From contig CAVQHY010000006.1 of NCBI GenBank assembly GCA_963712465.1, positions 372,001-436,000 of the forward strand: a DNA stretch of 64,000 nucleotides, in the 5' to 3' direction. Source of the DNA: CAVQHY01 sp963712465. Lineage in GTDB: Bacteria > Actinomycetota > Thermoleophilia > Gaiellales > Gaiellaceae. Position 1 is the stretch's first letter; each line of letters begins with the position of its first letter. Below the pieces are notes generated by a model. It saw only the letters and a list, made by a program, of their open reading frames with translations. It was not told the DNA's origin and did not search any database. Below, one piece after another: positions 31,615 through 39,924 of the stretch. The position numbers and the translations under genes are program-made.

Positions 31615-32463
31615 ATGCGGTTGACCGTCTGGGGGTGTCGTGGCTCGCTCGCGACTCCGGGCGCGGAGACGATCCGCTACGGCGGCAACACGTCCTGCGT
31701 CGAGCTGCGGCTCGACGACGGCACGCTCGTCGTCCTCGACGCGGGCACGGGGATACGCGGGCTCGGCCTTGCCCTGGCCGACGCCGGCCCGTGCCGGGCG
31801 CACCTCCTGCTGACGCACCTCCATCTCGATCACCTCGAGGGCCTCGGCTTCTTCGCGCCGCTCTGGAACCCCGAGACCAGGATCGAGATCTGGGGACCGC
31901 CGTCGACCGTGCAGACGCTCGAACAGCGCATCGCCCGCTACCTCTCGCCGCCACTCTTCCCCCGCCGGCTCTCGGAAGTGCCCTGCCAGATCACCTGGCA
32001 CGACGTGCCCTCGGAGCCGTGGGCGATCGGCTCGGCGCGGATTCTCGCGGGGCCCGTGTCCCATCCGGGCCCGACCGTCGGCTACCGGTTCGAGGAGGCC
32101 GGCCGCACGTTCGCCTACATCCCCGACCACGAGCCGGCGCTCGGGCTCGACCTCGATGCACTCCCGCCCGAGTGGATCTCTGGCTACGACGTCGCTGCGG
32201 ACGTCGATCTGCTCCTCCACGACGCGCAGTTTCGCGAGGACGAGTATCCGTCCAGGGTCGGCTGGGGTCACTCGAGTGTGTCGGACGCCGTGACGTTCGC
32301 ACGCAAGTCGAGCGCGCAGCGCCTCCTCATGTTCCACCACGACCCTCACCACACGGACGCCGATCTCGAGTCGCTGCTCGCTCGTGCCAGGGAGCTCTGG
32401 AACGGCAACGGCGAGGCGCCCGAGCTCGCGCGCGAGGGTATGGAGATCGTGCTCAGCGCCTGA
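31615..32463 (+). CDS. Metallo-beta-lactamase-fold hydrolase
   Basis: The 282-aa protein starts MRLTVWGCRGSLATPG, the opening of a phosphodiesterase-like MBL subgroup. LVVLDAGTGIRGLG follows, then the metal motif LLTHLHLDHLEG near residue 67, later His in AGPVSHPGPTVGY, Asp in YIPDHEPAL, and HDAQF with MFHHDPHHTD. Such enzymes can act on cyclic nucleotides or other phosphodiesters; the activity is not fixed here. It follows the PAS gene directly and overlaps the convergent RTX-repeat gene by 11 nt. Confidence 0.87.
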   Translation: MRLTVWGCRGSLATPGAETIRYGGNTSCVELRLDDGTLVVLDAGTGIRGLGLALADAGPCRAHLLLTHLHLDHLEGLGFFAPLWNPETRIEIWGPPSTVQTLEQRIARYLSPPLFPRRLSEVPCQITWHDVPSEPWAIGSARILAGPVSHPGPTVGYRFEEAGRTFAYIPDHEPALGLDLDALPPEWISGYDVAADVDLLLHDAQFREDEYPSRVGWGHSSVSDAVTFARKSSAQRLLMFHHDPHHTDADLESLLARARELWNGNGEAPELAREGMEIVLSA

Positions 32464-33088
32464 TCGACTCGACTTCCGCCACGACGTCTGCGCGGTCGAC
32501 CTCCGCGGCGTCGAGCCCGGGACCGCCCGAGACCGTGTCGCGGACGCCGTCGCGCGCGTAGAAGCGGTCGTAGCCGCGACCGCCGGCCAGCCTGTCGCGG
32601 CCGGGCCCTCCCTCGAGCCGATCGCCGCGCCTACCTCCGGCGAGCCAGTCGACGCCGGGCCCGCCGTCGAGGAGGTCACCGCCGCCGCCGCCGGCGAGCA
32701 TGTCGTCGCCGTCTGCACCCTCGAGGCGATCGAACCCGCTCTGGCCGAAGAGCCGGTCGTTTCCGTCCCCGCCCGAGAGGACGTCGTCGCCGAGCTCGCC
32801 GTAGATCCTGTCGTCGCCCGCTTCGCCCTCGAGGTAGTCCTTGCGGTTTCCGCCGTAGATCGTGTCGTTCCCGTCGCCGCCGTAGACGTGGTCGGTGCCT
32901 CCGCGGGCGATGATGATGTCGTCGCCACCGAGCCCGCAGATCGTGTCGTTTCGGTCGCCCGACAGGATCCGGTCCGGCCCGTCGGTGCCCGTGATCGTGC
33001 ACGTGGGGGCACCGGCGGGAGCAGTACCCGCCAGTGTCGCGGCGGCGCTTGCCGCGAGCGCCGCGGCGGCCAGGCGGATCGACGTCAT
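32453..33088 (-). CDS. Secreted RTX (calcium-binding nonapeptide) repeat protein
   Basis: The 211-aa protein has a signal peptide (IRLAAAALAASAAATLAGTA). About a dozen GGxGxDxuX-like nonapeptides follow, for example GLGGDDIII, GGDGNDTIYGG, GGDGNDRLFG and GADGDDMLAGG, which form a Ca-bound beta roll. There is no catalytic domain. ATG 33088 is supported by TACGCT 8 nt upstream (33097-33102). Confidence 0.9.
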   Translation of the reverse strand: MTSIRLAAAALAASAAATLAGTAPAGAPTCTITGTDGPDRILSGDRNDTICGLGGDDIIIARGGTDHVYGGDGNDTIYGGNRKDYLEGEAGDDRIYGELGDDVLSGGDGNDRLFGQSGFDRLEGADGDDMLAGGGGGDLLDGGPGVDWLAGGRRGDRLEGGPGRDRLAGGRGYDRFYARDGVRDTVSGGPGLDAAEVDRADVVAEVESIRR

Positions 33089-33169
33089 GGCGACCGAGCG
33101 TAGTCGCCGCGGATGAGCGCCAGGTGTGGAGTTCGTTCGGGAAGCCTCAAGGGCGGCGCAGGTTCCGTC

Positions 33170-33640
33170 TCAGCCGCCGCCTTGGCTGCCGCCGATGGTC
33201 GCCCCGAGTCCCGCCGCGAGCTGGGCGCGGTCGGCCTTGGAGAGGCTCCCGTGGATGACGGTGTACTGGCGCGGGGGCATCTCTCCGCCGGCGACTGAGT
33301 CGGCTGCCTCGAGCGCCGCCTCCTGAGGGCGGTTCCACTCGGAGAAGTTCAGCGTGGCGCGTCCCGAGTCGACGTCGTGCTGGACGAGCCACGACATCGG
33401 GGCGACGTTCGCATACCAGGGCCAGGTGGTCTCGTTCGAGTGGCAGTCGAAGCAAGCGCGGACCGCGAGCTGTCGTGTGCGGGCGTTGTTCCAGCTCGGC
33501 TCCGCCACGACCGGCGGATTGTCGTGGGCGCGGCCGTACGGCACGGCCTGGCTGAGCGCGACCAGCCCGACCGCTCCCGTCACCGTCGCGAGCAGGCCGC
33601 GCTTCCACCCGAGCCCGCGCAGCGTTCCCCTGAGCCTCAT
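33170..33640 (-). CDS. Haem-binding domain (c-type CxxCH) membrane-anchored protein
   Basis: The 156-aa protein has an N-terminal membrane segment (LLATVTGAVGLVALSQAVPYG) and a Haem_bd-like domain with CFDCHSNETTWPWYANVAPM. Cys-x-x-Cys-His binds haem covalently, and NFSEWN and GEMPPRQYTVIHG complete the family pattern with a possible distal Met. It is probably exported and acts in electron transfer. The ATG overlaps the stop of a 45-aa membrane peptide (ATGA). Confidence 0.88.
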   Translation of the reverse strand: MRLRGTLRGLGWKRGLLATVTGAVGLVALSQAVPYGRAHDNPPVVAEPSWNNARTRQLAVRACFDCHSNETTWPWYANVAPMSWLVQHDVDSGRATLNFSEWNRPQEAALEAADSVAGGEMPPRQYTVIHGSLSKADRAQLAAGLGATIGGSQGGG

Positions 33641-33774
33641 GGCGCCTTCGTGACGGCGCGCGACGCCTCCCGGTCGCGCCGGCCGAGCACGATGCCGACG
33701 AGAGGAAGGCCGAGAGCTGCGAAGATCGCGGGGACGCTGAGCAAGGCGATGAAGAGCAGGGGCGCCTCTTCCAT
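33637..33774 (-). CDS. 45-aa membrane peptide coupled to haem-binding gene
   Basis: ATG 33774 is preceded by the excellent ribosome site GGAGGTGA. The peptide has an acidic N-terminus (MEEAP), one hydrophobic helix (LLFIALLSVPAIFAALGLPL and on) and a basic tail GRRDREASRAVTKAP. Its stop overlaps the next ATG. It may assist haem-protein insertion or form a subunit (inference). Confidence 0.6.
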   Translation of the reverse strand: MEEAPLLFIALLSVPAIFAALGLPLVGIVLGRRDREASRAVTKAP

Positions 33775-34592
33775 TGTCGTCACCTCCGTGTCGCGGTGTC
33801 CGTCGTGGAACCGAGCGTAGGGACGCGCGGGTTAGGGGCGCACCAAGGGAAGGCGGTTTCTTGGTAAGCGTTCGATTCAGGCTTCCAAACGGATGAGCGG
33901 GATGGTTGAGCGCAAACCCAACCCCCACCCCGAAACAGCACGTCCGTAGCGTCCGTACTGTCCCTCCCGTGCCTGGAGTTGTGCACTCCCTGCACACTCA
34001 GACGGGCGCGAGCGGGTGACCTGGCTAATCGCCCGCCTCGCCGATCGCGGCCTCGAGCACCTGGTAGAGGAAGGTTCCTCGCCTTCGGCGGCCACCAGTG
34101 CGGCGATCCGACCCAACCACAACCAATGGCTGACCTCTACCGGGGGAGTAAGGGGTCGCGCTGCCATGCCGCTTGGCCAGACGTGCTCGGGAAGGCGGGT
34201 CAGCAGTAGGTCAGCAAGCTCACAGGCTCAATTAGCGCCGTCTAGGGTTTGGGCCGCTCCAGAAGGGTCGCGTGGTCCGGGGCGCTCGGGCGGCAGCCGC
34301 AGTGCGAACAGAGTGTGAGGCGTGCCGCGCCCCTGAGCATGTTGGTGCGCGCATGATTTCGGTCGCCCACGGGTCCGGCCCCGGTACCCCCGCGCGTCGG
34401 GACTCCGGGTCGTGGGGCCCCTCCCCTGCGCGGGTTCGAGTTGCGTGCAGGTAGGGCCACCGCGTCAACGGGGCGGGAGACGATCGTGCGGCTGAAGCCG
34501 AGAAGTCGCCCCTGGCGGCTCCCCTCGGGGCCGCACGAGTTGCTGGCAGGACGGGATCACCTGCGCAGAGGCCGAGTGCGCACGTGCGTTCC
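33775..34592. other. Long stretch without a convincing gene
   Basis: Six-frame inspection shows only short, frame-inconsistent pieces. A minus-strand piece at ~34242-34340 reads LTLCSHCGCRPSAPDHATLL, a possible zinc-knuckle remnant. Two CGTCCGTA copies lie near 33940-33952. No tRNA or terminator is visible. It may be degraded coding DNA. Confidence 0.4.
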
Positions 34593-34621
34593 TTGACAGG
34601 GTGAGGACATGGCACCAATCT
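34593..34621 (+). promoter_or_regulatory. Promoter of AGPS-like gene with consensus -35
   Basis: TTGACA (34593-34598), a 17-bp spacer and CAATCT (34616-34621) end 7 nt before the ATG. This is one of only two starts in the window where a consensus -35 is clear. Confidence 0.55.
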
Positions 34622-34628
34622 GCTGTGG

Positions 34629-36230
34629 ATGCCTGCGACGCTGTCCGTCGGGAGGCGCAAGTTCTGGGGCTGGGGCCTGGAGGGCGAGGGGCTCGGCGAG
34701 AGCGAGCTCGAGCAGCTCGGCGCCACCTTCGCCGACCGTTTCGGTATCGAGGGCATCCGCGTCCAGGAGCCGCCGCGGGTGGAGGAGCTCGACCTGCGCG
34801 CTCCGCGCCTTTCGCCACCTGCATCGCTCGAGGCGGCGTTCAGCGCGGATCCGTACGAGCGGGCAGGTCACACGTACGGGAGATCGTTTCGCGATCTCGT
34901 GCGCGCGTTTCGCCGTGACTACGCACACGCGCCCGATCTTGTCGCGTTTCCGCGCGACGAGGGCGAGGTGATATCGGTCCTCGAGTGGTCGAGTGAGGCC
35001 GGCGCTGCGGTGATTCCCTTCGGCGGCGGCTCCAGTGTGGCCGGTGGTGTCGAACCCGATGTCGGTGACGGCTACCGCGGCGCCGTCAGCCTCGATCTTC
35101 GCAATCTTGACGGCGTCCTGGAGGTCGACCGTATCTCCCGCGCCGCCCGGATCGCGGCCGGGACGCTTGGGCCCGCCCTCGAAGCGCAGCTGAAGCCGCA
35201 TGGCCTCACGCTGCGCCATTACCCGCAGTCGTTCGAGTGGTCGACGCTGGGCGGCTGGATCGCGACGCGCTCCGGCGGCCATTTCGCGACGCTGTACACG
35301 CATATCGACGAGTTCGTCGAGGCTCTGCGCATCGTGACGCCCCGCGGCGTGCTGCAGACGCGGCGACTGCCGGGCTCGGGCGCGGGCCCGTCCCCGGAGC
35401 GGCTGTTCTGCGGCTCGGAAGGCATGCTTGGCGTGATCACCGAGGCGTGGATGCGTCTCCAAGCACGGCCGGTGTTTCGCGCCGGCGCGTCGGTGTACTT
35501 CGCCGACTTCGCGGAGGCGGTGGAGGCAGCCCGTGAGCTGGCGCAGTCCGGGCTCAATCCGAGCAACTGTCGCCTGCTCGACCATGACGAGGCGCTGCTA
35601 TCGGGAAGCGGTGACGGATCGCACTCAATCCTCGTGCTCGCCTTCGAGTCGAGCGATCACGAGCTCGAAGCGTGGATCTCCCGCGCGCTCGAGATCTGTG
35701 CCGACCACCACGGCGAGCTCCCCGAGCAGGAGTCGAACGACGCGGCCGCGGTCTGGCGCGCGGCCTTCCTGCGAGGCCCTCACGTCCGCGACGCCATGGT
35801 CCAGCTCGGCCTGGTGCACGAGACGTTCGAGACGGCCGTTACCTGGGATCGCTTCTGGGAGTTCCACGACGGTGTGCTCGCTGCGGTCAAGCAGGCCGTG
35901 CACGAGGGCTGTGGCGGCGGCGCCGTCTCCTGCCGCTTCGCCTACGTCTACCCGGACGGCGCCGCGCCCTACTACTCGATCTACGCGCCAGGCCGTCCCG
36001 GCCAGGAGCTCGAGCAGTGGGACGCGATCAAGCACGCCGCCTCAGAGGCGATCCTCGCGCTCGGCGGCACGATCACCCATCACCACGCCGTCGGGCGCGA
36101 CCACCGCCCGTGGTACCTGCGCGAGGTGCCCGAACTGTTCACGGACGCGCTCCAGGCCGCCAAGGCGGAGCTCGACCCTGCCGGGATCATGAACCCGGGC
36201 GTTCTCCTCCCGCCGATGCCGCGGAGATGA
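34629..36230 (+). CDS. FAD-linked oxidase, alkyl-DHAP synthase (AGPS)-like
   Basis: The 533-aa flavoprotein has the PCMH FAD-binding region: RRDYAHAPDLVAFPRDEGEV, VIPFGGGSSVAGGVEP, SLDLRNLDGVLEVD, and the PQSFEWSTLGGWIATRSGGH segment. The C-terminal cap ends with GGTITHHHAVGRDHRPWY, the His-rich active-site loop typical of alkyldihydroxyacetonephosphate synthase, which makes the ether bond of ether lipids. WGWG and the RKFWGWG start also match that family. The next gene, an acyl-CoA synthetase, overlaps by 4 nt. A bacterial ether-lipid role is inferred; related lactate/glycolate oxidases cannot be excluded. Confidence 0.85.
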   Translation: MPATLSVGRRKFWGWGLEGEGLGESELEQLGATFADRFGIEGIRVQEPPRVEELDLRAPRLSPPASLEAAFSADPYERAGHTYGRSFRDLVRAFRRDYAHAPDLVAFPRDEGEVISVLEWSSEAGAAVIPFGGGSSVAGGVEPDVGDGYRGAVSLDLRNLDGVLEVDRISRAARIAAGTLGPALEAQLKPHGLTLRHYPQSFEWSTLGGWIATRSGGHFATLYTHIDEFVEALRIVTPRGVLQTRRLPGSGAGPSPERLFCGSEGMLGVITEAWMRLQARPVFRAGASVYFADFAEAVEAARELAQSGLNPSNCRLLDHDEALLSGSGDGSHSILVLAFESSDHELEAWISRALEICADHHGELPEQESNDAAAVWRAAFLRGPHVRDAMVQLGLVHETFETAVTWDRFWEFHDGVLAAVKQAVHEGCGGGAVSCRFAYVYPDGAAPYYSIYAPGRPGQELEQWDAIKHAASEAILALGGTITHHHAVGRDHRPWYLREVPELFTDALQAAKAELDPAGIMNPGVLLPPMPRR

Positions 36231-37876
36231 CGGACACGGAGGCGGAAACGACCGGCACGCCTTCCGCGACGACGGCGTCTCGACCAGAGTCCCCACGGAG
36301 CAGGGTCTACCGAACCGAGCTCAACCCGGTCGACTTCCTCCGGCGAGCCGCGTACATGTACCCGGACAGTGTCGCCCTCGTGCACAGCGAGCGGCGGTAC
36401 TCCTACCGCCAGCTCGCGGACCGGTCCTGGCAGCTCGCGAACGGGCTTCGCGCAGCAGGCCTTCGCAAGGGAGACCGCGTCGCCACGCTCCTTCCGAACT
36501 CCCCTGCGATGCTCGAGGCGCACTTCGGCGTTCCAGCGGCGGGAGGCATCCTCGTCGCAGTCAACGGCCGCCTCGCGAGTGCCGAGATCGCGTACATCCT
36601 TGAGCACAGCGGCGCACGCTATCTCTTGCTCGACGTGGAGCTCGAGGCTCTCGTCACTCCGCTTGAGCTGCCGGGCGTGACCGTGATCCGCTGCGCGGAC
36701 ACCGGCGCCCCCGGGGACCCATACGAGCAATTCCTCGCGGCGGCGTCCCAGGTCATGCCCGCGAGCTGGCTGGAGGACGAGGAGGAGACCATCTCCATCA
36801 ATTACACCTCGGGCACCACGGGACGGCCCAAGGGCGTGCAGTACACCTACCGCGGCGCCTACCTGAACGCGCTGAACGAGGTGATCGTCGGCGGTCTCTC
36901 CGAGGAGTCGGTTTATCTGTGGACGCTGCCGATGTTCCACTGCAACGGCTGGTGCTTCCCCTGGGCGGTTACCGCGGTCGCAGCCCGCCACGTGACGATA
37001 AGGGTCGTGGATCCCGAACGCGTCTGGGACTTGATCGACAACGAGGGCGTGACGAACTACAACGCCGCGCCGACTGTGCAACTGATGATCATCAACCACC
37101 CAAGAGCGCATCGCCTGGAGCGATCGGTGACGGCGATCGTCGCCGCTGCTCCGCCCTCACCGACGCTGTTTGCTCGGATGAGCGAGCTGAACATCCGGGT
37201 CGTCCACGTCTACGGCTTGACCGAGACATACGGTCCGACGACGGTCTGTCCCGAGCAGACGACGTGGCGCCAGCTTCCACTCGAGCAGCGTGCGAAGCTC
37301 CTTGCGCGCCAGGGTCAGGCGTACATCTCCGCCGATCTCGTCCGTGTCGTCGACGGCCAGATCAACGACGTCCCCCAAGACGGCGAGACGATGGGCGAGG
37401 TGATCATGCGCGGCAACATCCTCATGAGCGGCTACTTCGAAGACGAGGCGGCGACCGAGACCGCGTTCAGCGGCGGCTGGTTCCACTCCGGCGACCTTGC
37501 CGTTTGGCATGCCGACGGCAACATCGAGCTGCGCGACCGCAGCAAGGACATCATCATCTCAGGCGGTGAGAACATCTCGAGCATCGAGGTCGAGCAGACG
37601 ATCGTCGCTCATCCGGCCGTGCTCGAGTGCGCTGTCGTCGGGACCCCGCACGAATACTGGGGAGAGCGCCCGAAGGCGTTCGTCACCCTCAAGCAGGGCT
37701 CCGAGGCAACGGAGCAGGATGTCATTACGTTCTGCCGCGACCACCTCGCCCACTACAAGTGCCCGGACGCAATCGAGTTCGGCCCCCTGCCGAAGACGTC
37801 GACCGGAAAAGTGCAGAAGTTCGTGCTGCGCGAGCGCGAGTGGGCTGGACGCGAAAACCGAATCGGCGCAGCGTAG
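36227..37876 (+). CDS. Acyl-CoA synthetase (AMP-forming)
   Basis: The 549-aa ANL-family ligase has the P-loop-like YTSGTTGRPKGV near residue 190, the A5-type motif VYGLTETYGPTT, a Gly/Asp motif FHSGDLAVWHADG, the hinge RSKDIIISGGENISS and the catalytic Lys near the C-terminus in PKTSTGKVQKF. It activates a fatty or other carboxylic acid to its CoA thioester via acyl-AMP. The ATGA overlap with the AGPS-like gene suggests a joint role in lipid assembly. The N-terminus has ~25 Thr/Ser-rich extra residues. Confidence 0.95.
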   Translation: MTDTEAETTGTPSATTASRPESPRSRVYRTELNPVDFLRRAAYMYPDSVALVHSERRYSYRQLADRSWQLANGLRAAGLRKGDRVATLLPNSPAMLEAHFGVPAAGGILVAVNGRLASAEIAYILEHSGARYLLLDVELEALVTPLELPGVTVIRCADTGAPGDPYEQFLAAASQVMPASWLEDEEETISINYTSGTTGRPKGVQYTYRGAYLNALNEVIVGGLSEESVYLWTLPMFHCNGWCFPWAVTAVAARHVTIRVVDPERVWDLIDNEGVTNYNAAPTVQLMIINHPRAHRLERSVTAIVAAAPPSPTLFARMSELNIRVVHVYGLTETYGPTTVCPEQTTWRQLPLEQRAKLLARQGQAYISADLVRVVDGQINDVPQDGETMGEVIMRGNILMSGYFEDEAATETAFSGGWFHSGDLAVWHADGNIELRDRSKDIIISGGENISSIEVEQTIVAHPAVLECAVVGTPHEYWGERPKAFVTLKQGSEATEQDVITFCRDHLAHYKCPDAIEFGPLPKTSTGKVQKFVLREREWAGRENRIGAA

Positions 37877-37886
37877 CCGTCGTTCC

Positions 37887-38393
37887 GCTCGACCTTCGTC
37901 TCGCCTGCCGTCAGGCCGACACTTCCTCGATCACCCTTTTCCTTTCCTTCGTCTCGGGTCCGAGCCCCAAGGACAACGCGCCCGTCCTCTTGACGAGGTG
38001 TTCGCGTTCGTCGGCGATGTCCGGAACAGGCCAAGTTGGGACGGCAGCGTGGACAGCGAGGAGTTGACGTCGCCGGAGCCGATCGGCGTCGGGAGCACCG
38101 TTCGGACGAGGATGCGCTCGATGGGTCGCGAGTATCAGTACACCTGGGAGATCGTCGAGCACGACCCTCCCAACCGAATGACTGTCGAAAGTACATCGGG
38201 GCCGTTCCCAACCACTCTCGTGTTTCAGTTCACCGCCAAGGATGGTGGAACGCGGGTGCAGGCTTCGGTCACGGGCCGGCCGAGCGGGATGCTTCGCGTG
38301 ATGCAGCCGATGATCGCGAGCACGACACAGAAGAACCTCGACCGTGGCTACGCGCGTCTCAAGCGGCTTCTCGAAACCGGCCCCGTCTCCTGA
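37887..38393 (+). CDS. SRPBCC-family protein, 5' end unclear
   Basis: From ~37985 the frame reads RPLDEVFAFVGDVRNRPSWD, GVGSTVRTRMRSMGREYQY, WEIVEHDPPNRMTVES and RVQASVTGRPSGML, a START-like lipid/ligand-binding fold of polyketide-cyclase type. No ATG/GTG/TTG with a family-like N-terminus precedes it: the open frame runs back into the acyl-CoA synthetase gene, and the first ~15 residues of the domain look wrong. A small 5' deletion or frameshift near 37960-37985 is likely. It probably served the same lipid pathway. Confidence 0.6.
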   Translation, partial: ARPSSRLPSGRHFLDHPFPFLRLGSEPQGQRARPLDEVFAFVGDVRNRPSWDGSVDSEELTSPEPIGVGSTVRTRMRSMGREYQYTWEIVEHDPPNRMTVESTSGPFPTTLVFQFTAKDGGTRVQASVTGRPSGMLRVMQPMIASTTQKNLDRGYARLKRLLETGPVS

Positions 38394-38514
38394 CGTCCTC
38401 GCTGCCATCTCGAGTGTCGCGGACGCCGCAGAGCGTCAAATTACTGGCTAGGAGCGTCTCGGCACACGACGACAGCGACAGTAAGCGTCGGGCAGATATG
38501 CAGCACAGCGCAGG

Positions 38515-39651
38515 TCAGGTGCGGCTTATGAGCCGGAGCACTTCGCCGAGGAATCGCTGGGATGGGCGGTCGAAGTTCTTTGCTTGATTGACTGCGACGG
38601 CGATCGTGACGTTGGTGCGGGGGCAGTGGACGACTGTGGTGCCCCAGAAGCCGGAGTGGCCCCAGCAGTGTTCCCGTCCGATCTGGACCGCGAAGATCCC
38701 CATTCCGACCTCGCTCAGGCGCGTCGGGTTCGGCTTGCCGAGCATCACGCGTAGCGTCGCCGCCTTCTTGAAGATCCGGCCACCGAGCAAGGCGCGGTAG
38801 AAGCGGCTCAGGTCGTCGACGGTCGAGACGAGACCGCCGCCGCCGTAGAGGTCGAACGAGGGATCGAAGCCGGTCGCGTCGATCGTTTCGAAGTACTGAT
38901 GCGCGCGCGGCTTTGCCTTCGCTGGCTTCGGCTCGAGCGTCTCGAGGTACGTCTCGTCGAGCTTGAGCCGGTTGAACTGCAGGAGGCTGCGATACGCGGC
39001 AGCGAGCCCGCGCCCGGTGATCTGCTCGAGCATCTCGCCAAGAAGGATGTAGCCCGTGTCGGAGTAGTGAAACTCCTGCCCTGGCGGCGCGTATGGCTTC
39101 CCGTGCGTGATCGCGAAGCTGACCTGCTCGGCGCGCGTCCAATGGTGGCGCCCATGCGTGAACACGAACTCCTGAAAGGCCTCGTCCTCCGCATAGTCGT
39201 ACAGCCCGCTCGTGTGCGTGAGCAGGTGCCGGACCATCATCGCGTCGACGGCGTAACCGCCCTCCCGAAGGAGCGCCACGGTGGACGCCTTCAGATGCTC
39301 GGCAATCGGATCGTCCAGGCCGACCCGTCCGTCCTCGACCAGCCGCAAGATCGAGGCGGCCGTGAAAGTCTTCGTGACGCTCGCAATCCGAAACGTCGCG
39401 CTCGGGTCGAGCGGTTTCCGCGACGACAAAGCCGTGGAACCGGCCGCGCCGACCCAAGACAGCCGCGGCGACATGACGGCAAGCGCAACACCCGGATACG
39501 TCGAATGCTGACCCGCGAACTGCTTGACCGCAGTCTCGAGTTGCACCGGGATTGGCGGCGCGGTCGAGACAGCAACCGCCGAATCGACTCCTCCCCCAAG
39601 ACACACGACCAGGACGATCGAGGCAATCGACAGAGCCGCGTAGTGGCGCAC
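38515..39651 (-). CDS. Secreted serine hydrolase, class C beta-lactamase / DD-peptidase-like
   Basis: The 378-aa protein has a signal peptide (ALSIASIVLVVCLGGG). The fold is shown by the SxxK motif FRIASVTKTFTAA, the YxN-type FHYSDTGYILLGEML, the HTSGL loop, and CWGHSGFWGTTV (HxG replacing KTG). It may hydrolyse D-amino-acid peptides, esters or lactams. GTG 39651 is supported by TAGCAT 8 nt upstream (39660-39665). Confidence 0.88.
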   Translation of the reverse strand: MRHYAALSIASIVLVVCLGGGVDSAVAVSTAPPIPVQLETAVKQFAGQHSTYPGVALAVMSPRLSWVGAAGSTALSSRKPLDPSATFRIASVTKTFTAASILRLVEDGRVGLDDPIAEHLKASTVALLREGGYAVDAMMVRHLLTHTSGLYDYAEDEAFQEFVFTHGRHHWTRAEQVSFAITHGKPYAPPGQEFHYSDTGYILLGEMLEQITGRGLAAAYRSLLQFNRLKLDETYLETLEPKPAKAKPRAHQYFETIDATGFDPSFDLYGGGGLVSTVDDLSRFYRALLGGRIFKKAATLRVMLGKPNPTRLSEVGMGIFAVQIGREHCWGHSGFWGTTVVHCPRTNVTIAVAVNQAKNFDRPSQRFLGEVLRLISRT

Positions 39652-39659
39652 GCACGCCC

Positions 39660-39665
39660 ATGCTA
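39660..39665 (-). promoter_or_regulatory. -10 box of serine hydrolase gene
   Basis: TAGCAT on the minus strand ends 8 nt before the GTG start. Confidence 0.45.
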
Positions 39666-39924
39666 ACCGCTCTAGGTGTCCGGCCTACAGAGGTTGGGAT
39701 GGCGGCCAGCCTCGACCAGCCGGCCATAGCAGCGCAGACTACGTGGCGCTTGACGACAGGCCGGAAGCTCGCGCGCGTGGAGACCGCTCGCGGTTCAGCT
39801 TCGGCTCAGTACTCTCGCTTCGAGTACGGTCAGGAGTGCAGGCCGAGAGCAGAGGGGGAAGAAGACGACGAAGGCGCGGGTAGACCCACTCGTCCTCAGC
39901 AGGGCACCGAAGGAACCGGTCGAC

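Noticed and set aside
33930..33960. Direct repeat CGTCCGTA as an attachment core
   Set aside because: The two copies are only a few bases apart and nothing element-like is enclosed.
34380..34460. Possible tRNA because of a GGTTCGAG T-loop-like stretch
   Set aside because: No acceptor, D or anticodon stems can be paired around it.
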